This document shows positions 50,032 through 59,676 of a DNA stretch of 64,000 nucleotides, one piece after another. The translations under genes and the position numbers were made by a program. Below the pieces are notes generated by a model. The model ran no database searches and was not told the origin of the DNA. It saw nothing but the letters and a program-made list of their open reading frames with translations. The stretch comes from Bradysia coprophila. Its lineage: Eukaryota > Arthropoda > Insecta > Diptera > Sciaridae. Each line of letters begins with the position of its first letter. Position 1 is the first letter of the stretch. The DNA lies in contig NW_023503608.1 of NCBI RefSeq assembly GCF_014529535.1, positions 12,264,501-12,328,500 on the forward strand. The letters are read 5' to 3'.

Positions 50032-51374
50032 ATGGTAATAGCCATTGGATTCGAAGGCAGTGCAAACAAAATTGGTGTGGGCATTGTCAAAGATGGAGAA
50101 GTTCTCGCCAATGTTCGACAAACATACATAACACCTCCTGGTGAAGGTTAGTAACCCTTTTAACCTCAATGTTTGTTTGTTGTTGGTATTTATTTTGTCC
50201 ATTGCGTGGCTTCATAGGTTTTCTACCGCGGGAAACTGCACAGCACCATCGACAGGTTATCTTGGAAATTTTGCGTTCCGCGCTCACCGAAGCTGGTGTT
50301 ACTCCGAAAGAAATCGATGTTGTTTGTTATACAAAGGGACCTGGTATGGCACCGCCACTTCTTACTGTTGCCATCGTTGCTCGTACAATAGGTAATAAAT
50401 CTATAATTGAGGCTTTTCCTGCCTGCTGAGCAGTAGTGAATTAACATCGGCAGCTGAAATTTGAGTTCAAATTTTTATTTTGCAGCACAAATATGGAACC
50501 GTCCGCTGCTCGGCGTAAATCACTGTATTGGTCATATTGAAATGGGGAGACTGATAACACAAGCAGCGAATCCCACTGTGCTCTACGTTTCTGGTGGAAA
50601 TACCCAAATCATCGCTTACTCATCGAAACGGTACAGAATATTCGGCGAAACAATTGACATAGCCGTTGGAAACTGTTTAGATCGCTTCGCCAGAATTATT
50701 AAATTATCTAACGATCCGAGTCCGGGGTATAACATCGAACAGCTCGCGAAGACTGGTAACAAGTTCCTGCCATTACCGTACTGTGTCAAAGGTTCAGATT
50801 GTTCAATTCAAATCCAAATAAGAAATCTGATTCACGTTACTCGTTCCATTTATGCAGGTATGGATGTTAGTTTCTCGGGAATATTATCGTTCATAGAAAA
50901 CCACGTACGAAACGCGGGTAAGCAATCAAAAAATCCTCGAAAAGAGAAAGTGGAAGAGACGTACACACACGCCGACCTGTGCTTTTCGCTTCAAGAGACC
51001 ATTTTCGCGATGCTGGTGGAAACAACGGAACGTGCAATGGCACACTGTGGATCGAACGAAGTGCTTATTGTTGGTGGTGTCGGTTGCAACGAACGGCTGC
51101 AACAAATGATGGAAATTATGTGCAAAGAAAGGGGAGCGAAACTGTATGCCACAGACGAACGGTTCTGTATCGATGTAAGATTGTGGAATTTAATGACTTT
51201 CGTTGTTCTGTTGATTTGAATGGTTTTGTTCTTTCTCTTTTACAGAATGGTGTAATGATTGCCCATGCCGGCGCTGAAATGTTCAGTTCGGGTACACGAA
51301 TGACATGGAATAAAGCGACTATCACACAGAGATATCGAACGGATGAAGTGGAAGTTACATGGCGAGAGGATTGA
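50032..51374 (+). CDS. Osgep: OSGEP / Kae1, tRNA N6-threonylcarbamoyladenosine synthase subunit
   Basis: Exons 50032-50146, 50218-50391, 50486-50791, 50858-51174 and 51246-51374 give 346 residues, close to other eukaryotic Kae1 proteins. As the catalytic subunit of KEOPS it transfers the threonylcarbamoyl group to A37 of ANN-reading tRNAs. Visible motifs: N-terminal ASKHA nucleotide-binding start ([19 protein letters not shown]); metal ligands in [11 protein letters not shown]; the [13 protein letters not shown] phosphate loop; [26 protein letters not shown]; and [14 protein letters not shown] near the C-terminus, then [13 protein letters not shown]. Lack of a presequence suggests the cytosolic rather than the mitochondrial paralogue. 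The fourth junction uses a weak donor (gttcag), and the 66-bp intron has no in-frame stop; I remove it because the family has a contiguous [10 protein letters not shown]. mRpS34 follows on the same strand. Confidence 0.95.
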
Positions 51375-51395
51375 CATGTTGATATCACGTTTTCG

Positions 51396-51401
51396 ATTAA
51401 A
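51396..51401 (+). terminator. Possible poly(A) signal of OSGEP
   Basis: ATTAAA, 22 bases beyond the OSGEP stop. A variant hexamer; plausible but weak. Confidence 0.3.
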
Positions 51402-51763
51402 GATTTCAAAGTTAAAACGAAAATGAATTTCATTCTGGGAGTAATTTGAACTGTCCGAGGAAGCCCTAATGAAGCACAAAATTTCCGAGACAATCATGGA
51501 ACGATTTATACGTGTTGAGTGACCGTTGGCTAGGATTTCCTATTAATAAGTAGAGGTGAAAAATATTTGAAATCCTCACAAAACATGAAACAGTTGGCAC
51601 TACGACTCCCAGATGTCTCTCAATAGTTTTGACAGCCGGAAAAATATTTTTGTTGGGTTTTTCTTCTTATTTTGACAGTTGTTCTCGGAGTGTGTGTTTT
51701 CGGTGTTTTCTGCAGTCCACTCATTACTTAAGATTTTGACAAAAACAGAAAGCATATTCCGAG

Positions 51764-52386
51764 ATGAGCACTATCAAATACATTGGTCGAACAAACGACT
51801 TCAAAGGCAAAACGTTGTGGGAAATACTGGGAAATTTGAAAAACCATGGAGTTGGAAGGACTGTCATCCGACAAATGTTTCAAAGATATCCAGAACCCTC
51901 ATACATGAAAATCGTCAAAGTTGAGGCTATGCCGAATCCAACAGAGGTAAGCGAATTTGATGAATCTTCCACATCTTATCATCAATGATTAATCGATCAT
52001 TTGGTTAATATTTTCAGGGTGATCGTAAAGTGAAGGTATGGGTGGAAAAAACGTTTCGCGGACGAACCCTGCCAAATTTGGTGGAAATATACGGCACATC
52101 GTACAAAACCGACTACCAGTTGATACCGAAAAGCGAAGTAGCTAATGTGTGTCGACCGTGTAACGCGCCAGAAATTAAAATTCTACCACAACACATCGAA
52201 TTTCCGCCACTATTCCGAGAGTTTATCACGAAAGAAACCGGTCAACAGAATCCTCAACTGAAACTGAAAGTGAATAAGTCCAGCAATAAATTAGTTCGAG
52301 TGGCCAAAGAAGGTGAAACACCAACTATGGAAGTAACAATGAGTCTTGGGAAACCGGCCGGCCCGACTTTGTACAAGCATCTCTAA
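51764..52386 (+). CDS. mRpS34: Mitochondrial ribosomal protein S34
   Basis: Two exons, 51764-51946 and 52018-52386, with a 71-bp phase-0 intron, give 183 residues. It is a metazoan-specific protein of the small mitoribosomal subunit. The start MSTIKYIGRTNDFKGKTLWE and the following NLKNHGVGR / FQRYPEPSYMKI are the conserved N-terminal block of the family. The second exon carries KVWVEKTFRGRTLPNLVEIYG and the basic C-terminal half typical of mitoribosomal proteins. No separate presequence is apparent; family members often import with a basic N-terminus. The start codon lies 389 bp after the OSGEP stop on the same strand, so they are separate transcription units. ATTAAA at 52451 may be its poly(A) signal. 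Confidence 0.94.
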
Positions 52387-53148
52387 CTGAGCGTTTGTTG
52401 TCATTATGTAGATAGTCGGATATTATTAGATGGATTGAGCGCATTTAGAGATTAAATACAATCAAATGAAAATCGTCGATCATGAGTTAATGAATTTTGA
52501 AGGAAGGGGCTGTTTGTCCGTCCATTTTCGACAGAACCAAGAATTGAAGTAAGATGAGATGGGGAGGTAAGTGATTCTGAGCTATAGATTTCCATTGGAG
52601 GTAAAGCTACAACTTTATCGATGGATCTTTGTTGCTTGTCGGTTTATTATTTACTTCCCATATGAGATTTGGAAATAGTACTAGTACTTACCAATGGAAC
52701 ACATGCACTTCTTGCGTAAAATTTGCCGATAGAGGCGTAGCCGATAACAAGTGTCATTTCCACCATTTTTTGTTCCATTGCCAAGTAAGGACTGACCGAA
52801 ATCGGCGCTATTTATTCCGGGACTTTTTTATATATGCCTAGTGAGGCCTTGGTGCCTAGGCCCCAAAACCAGTCTCAGATATTTTTGATCTTCCATACTT
52901 AGCTGGTTGTAAGCGGCCAAAAGTTGAGAAATGGGGTTTCGTAGTCCGGATTTCATTTCCTCAAGGTCTTGAGGACAAGAGCGTGTATGGGTTCGTTGGA
53001 GAGCTGAGGTCGAGTACTCCTGGGGCAAATAATTAATATAATTAAATCCGGACTACAAAACCTAATACTTCGACTTTTTTTTATTTATTTTTTATATGAA
53101 TTAAATAATTTAATAATTTATAGCACCAATGTAGAAGAAAGAAAAATA

Positions 53149-53964
53149 TCACTTGAAAAAATTCGGACCATCATTATCACAGAAAGTGTCTCGAATGCTC
53201 ACAGCATTTCCTCGCTGAATCGCTATTGATATACGCTGAAGGAGAAACTCTAGACTCCGTGGCTCACCCGTTTGGCGTTTCATTAATTTCCCCAGTTTAG
53301 ACAAAAATATCATAGTTTCCGGACCAATTGATCCAAAGGATTCAAATGCTAGCGGCGTGAAGCAGAATTGATTCCTCAAGTCAATGTAATGGTTGTGCTT
53401 ATCTCTTTCCGCTTGGTCGGCTGCTGCGCCACTATTATTCGAAGTTGAATTTATGTATGACGATGCCACATTGTCGACAACCGTAACGTCCCAAATCAAC
53501 GAAAGTCCATGACTCCAGGGGTAGCTGGTCAGTCCATCCGGCCGTTTTCCATCTCGTCTAGATAACCCTGGCGGTTCGCGTATATTTGGGAAACCAGCTG
53601 CACTGAAGGCCATAGATATAATCTTGTTGATTTCTGCGTGTCTGGCATACTTTCCAATCATCTTGTTACAGGATAGCTCGTGATGGCCATCAGCATTGAC
53701 TAATCTGCCGCACACACACACGTGAGGCAGGCACACCTTATTTCCCAGACGAAGAGCTACTGCGATCCTTGCCACATCGTTGTCCAGCAAAAGTCCAAGT
53801 TGGTGGGATGGAACTGCTTGCAGCCACTTTGACGATGGTTTAGTAGATGACGCAAGAATTCGTGCCCGATCCGTTGGACCGCTCGACTGTAGTACTTCCT
53901 CGACTTTTGGCCAATTACAACCAATGTATGGAAGTTCAAAAATATCTGAGACTGGTTTTGGGGC
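53149..53964 (-). pseudogene. C-terminal fragment of an R2-like non-LTR retrotransposon protein
   Basis: An open minus-strand frame runs from just after a TAG at 53965-53967 to a stop at 53149-53151, about 270 residues. The first part is linker-like, with WLQAVPSHQLGLLLDNDVARIAVALRLG. It is followed by a CCHC-type knuckle (CVCGRLVNADGHHELSC), then RHAEINKII, and a restriction-like endonuclease signature GKRPDGL ... WDVTVVD. Zinc knuckle plus RPD...D is how R2/Dong/NeSL-group elements end. A Lys/Glu-rich stretch (AADQAERDKHNHYID) and QRISIAIQRGNA follow. The reverse transcriptase domain is missing, so this is a truncated remnant, although its surviving frame is undamaged. Assignment to the R2 group is by motif only. 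Confidence 0.7.
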
Positions 53965-54000
53965 CTAGGCACCAAGGCATACATCAAAAAGTCCCGGAAT

Positions 54001-54170
54001 AGATCATTGTCAATGTCGTTTGAGATGTCAAATGAGCTGTCATTTTCACAAAGCTAACCAAAATGTTACAAAAATTTATATGGAGCTGTCATTGTTTAAG
54101 GTTAGCTTTGTGAAATTGACAACTCATTTGACACTATTTTGAGAGAAGAACAGTTATTTGACACTGATCT
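54001..54170. mobile_element. ~170-bp MITE nested in the right arm of the composite
   Basis: Outer ends agatcattgtcaa / ttgacactgatct pair. The inner arms tgtcaaatgagctgtc..ttcacaaagctaacc (54026-54059) and ggttagctttgtgaa..gacaactcatttgaca (54100-54133) are nearly perfect complements. It is absent from the left arm of the surrounding inverted repeat, which shows that it inserted later. Confidence 0.75.
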
Positions 54171-54196
54171 ATAAGTAACGCCGATTTCGGTCAGTC

Positions 54197-55309
54197 GAAA
54201 TTCAAAAGAATCACTCAAAGTTTCTCAAGCGTGAAGTGAAGTTGACAATTTTGATTTTTGTGCAAATCGAAATACTTATACTTCTGTGGGTGGCGTTCTA
54301 CTATTAGCGGCTATTCACGCTGCGCACGCTAAAAGAAACGAACTTAAGACCTTTGTATCCTACGTCAAAATGTATGGAATGCAAGCCTTTATCGTCTACC
54401 CCATCCTACTTTGTGAATGGCCCCTTACTTACAAACTTTTACGGTTTAAAAAAAAAAAAATTAATTGCGTCCGTACAAAAAGTCAAATTTTTTTGAATTG
54501 TTGGGACGAATCTTGACTAGTGGTTACCCCCTCGCAGAAATTTCTATCCCCACATATGCTGTTCCCACTGTTCAGTTGCGGTGCTATGATACCATGATTT
54601 GGTGATCGTCAGTTCTTTCCACTGACCATTGTCGTAGAAATTTGCAAAAATTTTGTTGCGAATGACCTGTTCAAAGGTTTAGATTCATTAAAATGAAACG
54701 AAACATTGCAAGTAACGCAATTGTCTTAGGAACTTTTTTTAGGTTAAGTTATAGAAATCCCAAGATTTGTCTGTTGGGACTGGGGAATAGCAACGCAGCA
54801 ATGCACTTTTTCGTTAGATAACGAAATGGAAATTTTCTCACTGTACCGACGAGTCGTGCTCGACAAATTTAGTCGTAGTGTTGCCTGAGCCTCGGGGCAA
54901 GACCGTTTACACCGCCCCTGGAATATACTGGCTTGGCGATCATATTTGTCGGATCCTACACATTTTCGGATTTTAATAAGCCTGCATAGTATTTTCTGTC
55001 CCTCTTACAGCATTTAATCATTTATGTTTATCACTCAACTGCAATAGGGAGCTCAGTTTTGCTGGTATCGGGGAATCTGGCACACGGTGCCGACACAACG
55101 CACTCTATAACTACGTAAAATGTAAACTCGCACAAGTAACTTTAATATTGTAAATGCTTCATAGCCCTGTGACCGGATTGATGACTCCTTTTACAAAATT
55201 TTGGAATCGAAATATCGTGTGCGAGTTCACTTTAACCGTAGTTTAAAAATGTATTGTTTTAGCACCGCGTGCCAGATTACCCCAAGGCGTTTTGCCAACT
55301 GTTCATGCC
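54197..55309. other. No gene seen
   Basis: No supportable gene. A 76-codon plus-strand frame at 54286-54516 lacks ATG and domain. Confidence 0.4.
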
Positions 55310-55478
55310 AATACGGCTATTAATCTGTTATCGATAACGATGAGAAAAATAATGACAAGCTCTGAGCAATATTATCCTTTATATGGTAAAATGCATGTTA
55401 AAAAATTGAAGTACCAGATTTGAAAACAACCGATAATAATACTGGTCACATACTTGCCGTCTGTAACAGGTTAAAGAG
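55310..55478 (+). repeat. Dispersed repeat family A, copy 3
   Basis: Same strand and order as 7300-7485: tacggctat, ctgttatcgataacgat, aaaaataatgacaagctct, tgttaaaaaattgaagta, then acttgccgtctgtaacagg. Confidence 0.7.
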
Positions 55479-55972
55479 AAAATTTTAGGTCAATGATGTA
55501 TCAGTAATAGGACCACCACGTTGACCACAAACAATAAGTATCGTAGATTCTCATCGAGGCATTCATATATTTTGGGACGAAGTATATATATATATATAAG
55601 TCAGATACGAATGCCTACGCGAATAACAGGTTAGAATTAAAGTCATATAAAGAACTAAGGACAGGTGTTTTAGCTTAAAGTGCTTCGGCAGGATGCTCAC
55701 CATTAAAGACCTCGAGACGGTACTTTTAAAAACTAAATTTCTTACATCAGCGCTAAGAGCTATATACATAGATGTATCCAGGACTTAGAAGATGCAAAAA
55801 ATTAATTTAAAAAAAATGAGGGCGAGCTGTTCCAACTTGTTAGGCAAAAACTGCAGCTGATTTATCAAAAACTTTCAGCATCCATTAATTTGAGGGTATC
55901 TAATTTGAACTATGCATACTTCAGTTGAATACTAAGTACTTAAGAATTGTTTCCAGATTTCACCAATCAAAT

Positions 55973-56341
55973 TTACGTGTCGTGTATGTACATCAGACTG
56001 TACCATATTCCTTGACTGAAGCTAAAAGTTTTAGAGAACAATGTAAGGTATGGACAATGTAACAGATAATAAAATACACGATTTCTTGGAAACCAACAGT
56101 AAGTGTGTCCAATGGTACAGTGGATTCGTCCACCACCTAAGCTACTATAGTCACTAGTGTAAGGTGTATTAACGCCGTTGTTGGTGCACATTTTCCCAAC
56201 CACATGCAATACACAATAATCGCATATATCGAGCTGTAAGGCAAATACACGAATGATCGGACAAGTAAAGATGCATTTCTTCGGCCATTGGCCATTAAAA
56301 AGAGGTGAACGAACGCTGTGCCCTACACACACATTGATCAA
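55973..56341 (-). other. Cysteine-containing open frame, possible exon
   Basis: A 122-codon minus-strand frame without its own ATG at the boundary. The segment after a good acceptor-like site (ttgccttacag, exon from about 56235) reads LDICDYCVLHVVGKMCTNNG and continues with GGGRIHCTIGHTYCW, so several cysteines are closely spaced as in small secreted insect proteins. No signal-peptide exon, family match or promoter could be found. It may be chance. Confidence 0.2.
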
Positions 56342-56984
56342 TCCTTTTCTTGCAAATTCAGTGGTTGTGTTCGTAATCCAAATAAAATAATTTATTTCTT
56401 TTCCCTTTATAATCTCTCTTCGTCGAATTGATGCTGGCAGAAAATAATGTTTGCTCTTGAATTGAAATAGTGTTTGGTATGCGAAATAAGGTTTTCCTCA
56501 CTTGAAATTTTGTATTTTAGAATGAACCGAAAATTAAACCGATTGTTCGTTCATTGCATGTAGCTATTCGAAATTTTGAAAAGAGAGCACAAAATATACG
56601 ATCAGCAATTACCGCATCGTATACAATGCATTTTTTTGCGGTGCTTGTTTAATAAATAATTATGCTCGTAAGACTGGCGTTCGAGCAATTATGTTTCGCG
56701 AAAATTATTACTGCAACGGAATATAAACATACTCATTGATGTACTTCTGAGTACATAAGATGATTGAAAAAAAGAAATTGATTACGAGTGAAATGAAATA
56801 TCCCTCGAATGTCAAGTGATGATTGATAAAGCTTGGTTCGGATTGACCTGTTCCGATCTGAACCAGCTTACCTCAAATCTGCAAATAAAAGAAATTCATG
56901 TAAATGAATTCATGAAAAATCCCAAACATACCTGTAAACTGTCATGATTTACCTGCATTTTTATTGGTATTTCGACGACAGGTA

Positions 56985-57280
56985 AAAATTTCTAATTCAG
57001 ATTCAGTTCTAATCAGATTCAGGTAATCTGAGCATCAGGTTTCAGGTTTGGAGCCTTATTATCAGAAATCACATATTCCGAGCTAAATTTTGAGTTAGCC
57101 GACCTTGACCCAATTCATTGTGAAAATTTTAGGTTCATGTCACGTTCAAGTCAAAAGTAAAAGTTCAGGCTCCGTTCAGATTTGGGTTGAACCAATTCAG
57201 GTTCAGGTTGGACCAGAAATCTTAAATTTCAGGTTGAGGTTAATTTCGGGTCGAACCTGAAGTCTTAGTTCAGGAACCTA
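56985..57280. repeat. TTCAGG-rich degenerate hexamer repeat
   Basis: Words aggttcagg, atttcagg, ttcaggttgg and gattcaggtaatctg recur irregularly. It is the reverse-complement counterpart of the array at 3168-3325. Confidence 0.55.
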
Positions 57281-57656
57281 CTCTAACCTACTCTTTCTGC
57301 ATGGAAATCTTTCCATTGGTGACGATGGTGACACATTAAAACTTACAAAATTTTACATGAAACATAAAATTTATTACGACTTGAGCTCAAATCGTAATTG
57401 CTAACCTTAAAACTAATTCATGAACAACTTAAGCTAGGTGTATTTTTAGAAACAAGTCATTTGAGTATAGTCAAATGGGTCGTTTCTAGAAATGACATTT
57501 TTTTGTGACTCTGAACTTAATCTAAAATAATCCTTAAATCTATAACAATCACTTCTGCAAATAAATATAAAATTTCTAGTCCCAAACATAATTATCTAAA
57601 TCAAAAATTGCGTTGCAAGTGAATACATAATCAATCGTTTTACAATTCACAAACAC

Positions 57657-59676
57657 TTACTGACTGTACATCTGTGGAATTTTTCTCTTCAACTTTTTAA
57701 GAACCCGTTGACGTGCAACATTACTCCAAAGCACCAACGGACATGTAGTGCCACCAACTCTCCTAGCATCACTAGCAATGAAATTTCAAAATTAATTTAT
57801 CTCCGAATGTCTTGAAATTATAATGAGGCCGGAAACCTACCCTTGATATTGACTGAACATAACGCGATTATGATTCGTGTAGAAGACATCCTCAATGTTT
57901 ATACAATCAAAACTCTTCTCAAGAAAATTGTTAAACAATTTCCGCTTATTCTCCAGACTTGGATTGTGTAATTGATTTGCTAGTGGTGGTATGGTGGTGA
58001 CAATTGGAAAAATGTCGTTATCGCATAACAACTGACACAACTGGAACATATCTTGAATCATGTCAACCACTTCTCTACCTTGGAGTAAATCTATCGATCC
58101 CAGATTGATAACTGCTGCATCGTGACGAATGGTGTTGATGACACGCGAAATATTCTTCACAGCTCTTTTAAGACTCTGTCCTGATATGCATTGTCCTACT
58201 TGCTTTAGTTTCGATTCTGAAATGTCAATGGATGAGAAATTAAGAAACGAAATTCCGTTGTCTTATGAGTGGATATTTATACTTGTATATTGTCGATGCA
58301 AGTCTATGCGAGCCATTTCGAGGAAGAAATTGTCACCGATCAGTATATGTCCGCATACGGTACATTCTTGCGAAACCGATGATTTCTTTGGTGATTTTGG
58401 CTGATTGTTTCTTCTTCCTTTAGGCTTAGTGTTTTTGGCACTGTTGCTGTTCGATTGGCTATTTAATGATTGAAAATATAGTTTCTGAATCTGTTGCAAT
58501 GCTTTGGAAAATGAAGGAAAAGTTTTCTAGTTCAATAACGATTTGTAAATCTCAAATCTGTTTTCAATCAACATCTAATCGTATTCTTTCGATTGAATTG
58601 AAACCATGTGCCTGCGCTAAGTAACTTAAACAAACACAATTTTGAAATAGACCAATGATTGAACTTGGTACAAACTAGGTTTCTCGTTAATCTGTTTAAA
58701 TGTTTGCATTACAAAATGACAAACAAATGGCAATAAATATTGTTTTTAGATGTGAACGCAATGCCAGAAATGATTAAGAAAGATTACATATCGTCTCTGC
58801 GTGACAATGATCATGAAAACATAGAAGTAATTACACCTGGCAGCCGTGTGTTGCAGTCAAAAATTATTTCTATGAATGGACTGCCATCATTTGACGACTT
58901 ATGTGACTATGACGCAATACCTTTACTCTGCTAAAAAAGTCTCAAAAGTTCGAGATAAGCTGTCTCATGATCTCACTTCTATTGTCTTTCGAGACCATGA
59001 GTCTACGTATTGCGATGTTTTGAGACTTTCATTTTCACGTGACTATCATAGTCGCATCATATTTGAAAATTAGCAACCATATCTGAAACGTAACAAGCTA
59101 AACGTTTAGCATACCTCATATTAGTCGAAAATGATGGTGATCCCGAACCGGTCTTATCCCGTGTTTTTTTCAATTTAACTAAATATGAATCTAAATCGAT
59201 ATCTAATTCCTGAAGAATTAGTGTCATGCCCTCAGTTAAATCGGAAGACAGTTTTCTAATCGCAGCATCAACGTCCATGTAATACAGAATACATCCCTGC
59301 TCCGAAGTCACCGGATTTATGTCCAATCCAGAATTCCATAACATTGGTTTGAAATATTGTTCCATGCATTTGTATCCCCAAATGGCTTCACAATCAATAT
59401 CAAAAATTTTTTTGAAGTCGTCTGCAATGACAAAAAAAAAGATTTTTTAAAGGTTAGGATGACAATGATATTCTATTGATCACAGCCACATGGTACATAG
59501 GTCTATAAGTTTGTAACTCTGAAATTACCGCGTATTTCCGCTAAAGTAGCTCCATTTTCATTCCGATTTAGTATTATCATTTCTAAAGCGAAACATAATT
59601 CTTCCCCGTATCGGAAAAATTCTTCTCTTTCACGGAAATCTATGCTATATGGGATTTCTTCACCAACAGTTGCCAT
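57657..59676 (-). CDS. osk: Oskar homologue (LOTUS + OSK domains)
   Basis: Exons down the minus strand: 59529-59676, 59115-59421, about 58501 (or 58526) to 58283, 57841-58216 and 57657-57771. Oskar nucleates germ plasm in many holometabolous insects. Exons 1-2 encode a LOTUS domain: ELCFALEMIILNRNENGATL, then DDFKKIFDIDCEAIWGYKCM and GCILYYMD, the part known to bind Vasa. A basic Ser/Asn/Lys-rich linker (KPKGRRNNQPKSPKK) precedes the OSK domain, an SGNH-hydrolase-like fold: HILIGDNFFLEMA, AVINLGSIDLLQG, FPIVTTIPPLANQ, then DARRVGGTTCPLVLW and QRVLKKLKRK. The nucleophile position reads GDN rather than GDS and the last motif DARR rather than DxxH, so it should be catalytically dead, as in known OSK domains. 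Junctions 1-2, 3-4 and 4-5 are phase-consistent; junction 2-3 is not resolved because the good donor (gtatgc, phase 2) finds no phase-matching acceptor. A small exon may be missing. Confidence 0.87.
58740..58934 (+). other. Exon-like reading frame in the oskar intron, opposite strand
   Basis: After an acceptor-like tgtttttag at 58741-58749, a plus-strand frame of about 60 codons ends at TAA 58932-58934. It reads protein-like: DVNAMPEMIKKDYISSLRDN, then HENIEVITPGSRVLQSK and NGLPSFDDLCDYDAIPLL. I do not recognise it. No upstream plus-strand exon was found, and the minus strand here has stops in the oskar frame. It could be the last exon of an unrelated gene, a gene fragment, or chance. Confidence 0.3.
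58934..59034. repeat. Short element with 12-bp inverted ends
   Basis: aaagtctcaaaa at about 58936 pairs with ttttgagacttt at about 59020-59031, and gtctcatgatctc / gagaccatgag words lie inside. It sits in the intron of the oskar gene, next to the exon-like plus-strand frame. Confidence 0.45.

Larger units (their letters stand above)
52790..54196. mobile_element. Composite inverted-repeat element carrying retrotransposon remnants
   Basis: Left arm 52790-52897 and right arm 53925-54196 are inverted copies. Shared blocks from the outside: gactgaccgaaatcggcg, attccgggacttttt, ccttggtgcctaggccccaa, ccagtctcagatatttttga and cttccatac. The right arm has an extra ~170-bp insertion. Inside the arms, both copies start the same coding stretch (PVSDIF(D/E)LPY) after a shared TAG, reading inward from both ends. 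A further short hairpin (ggtttcgtagtccggattt / aaatccggactacaaaacc) lies at 52935-53063. Confidence 0.75.

Noticed and set aside
57657-57662. Possible further oskar splice donor overlapping the stop (gtaagt)
   Set aside because: The CAG-TAA context resembles a donor, but the preceding residues already complete the OSK C-terminus, so I keep the stop.
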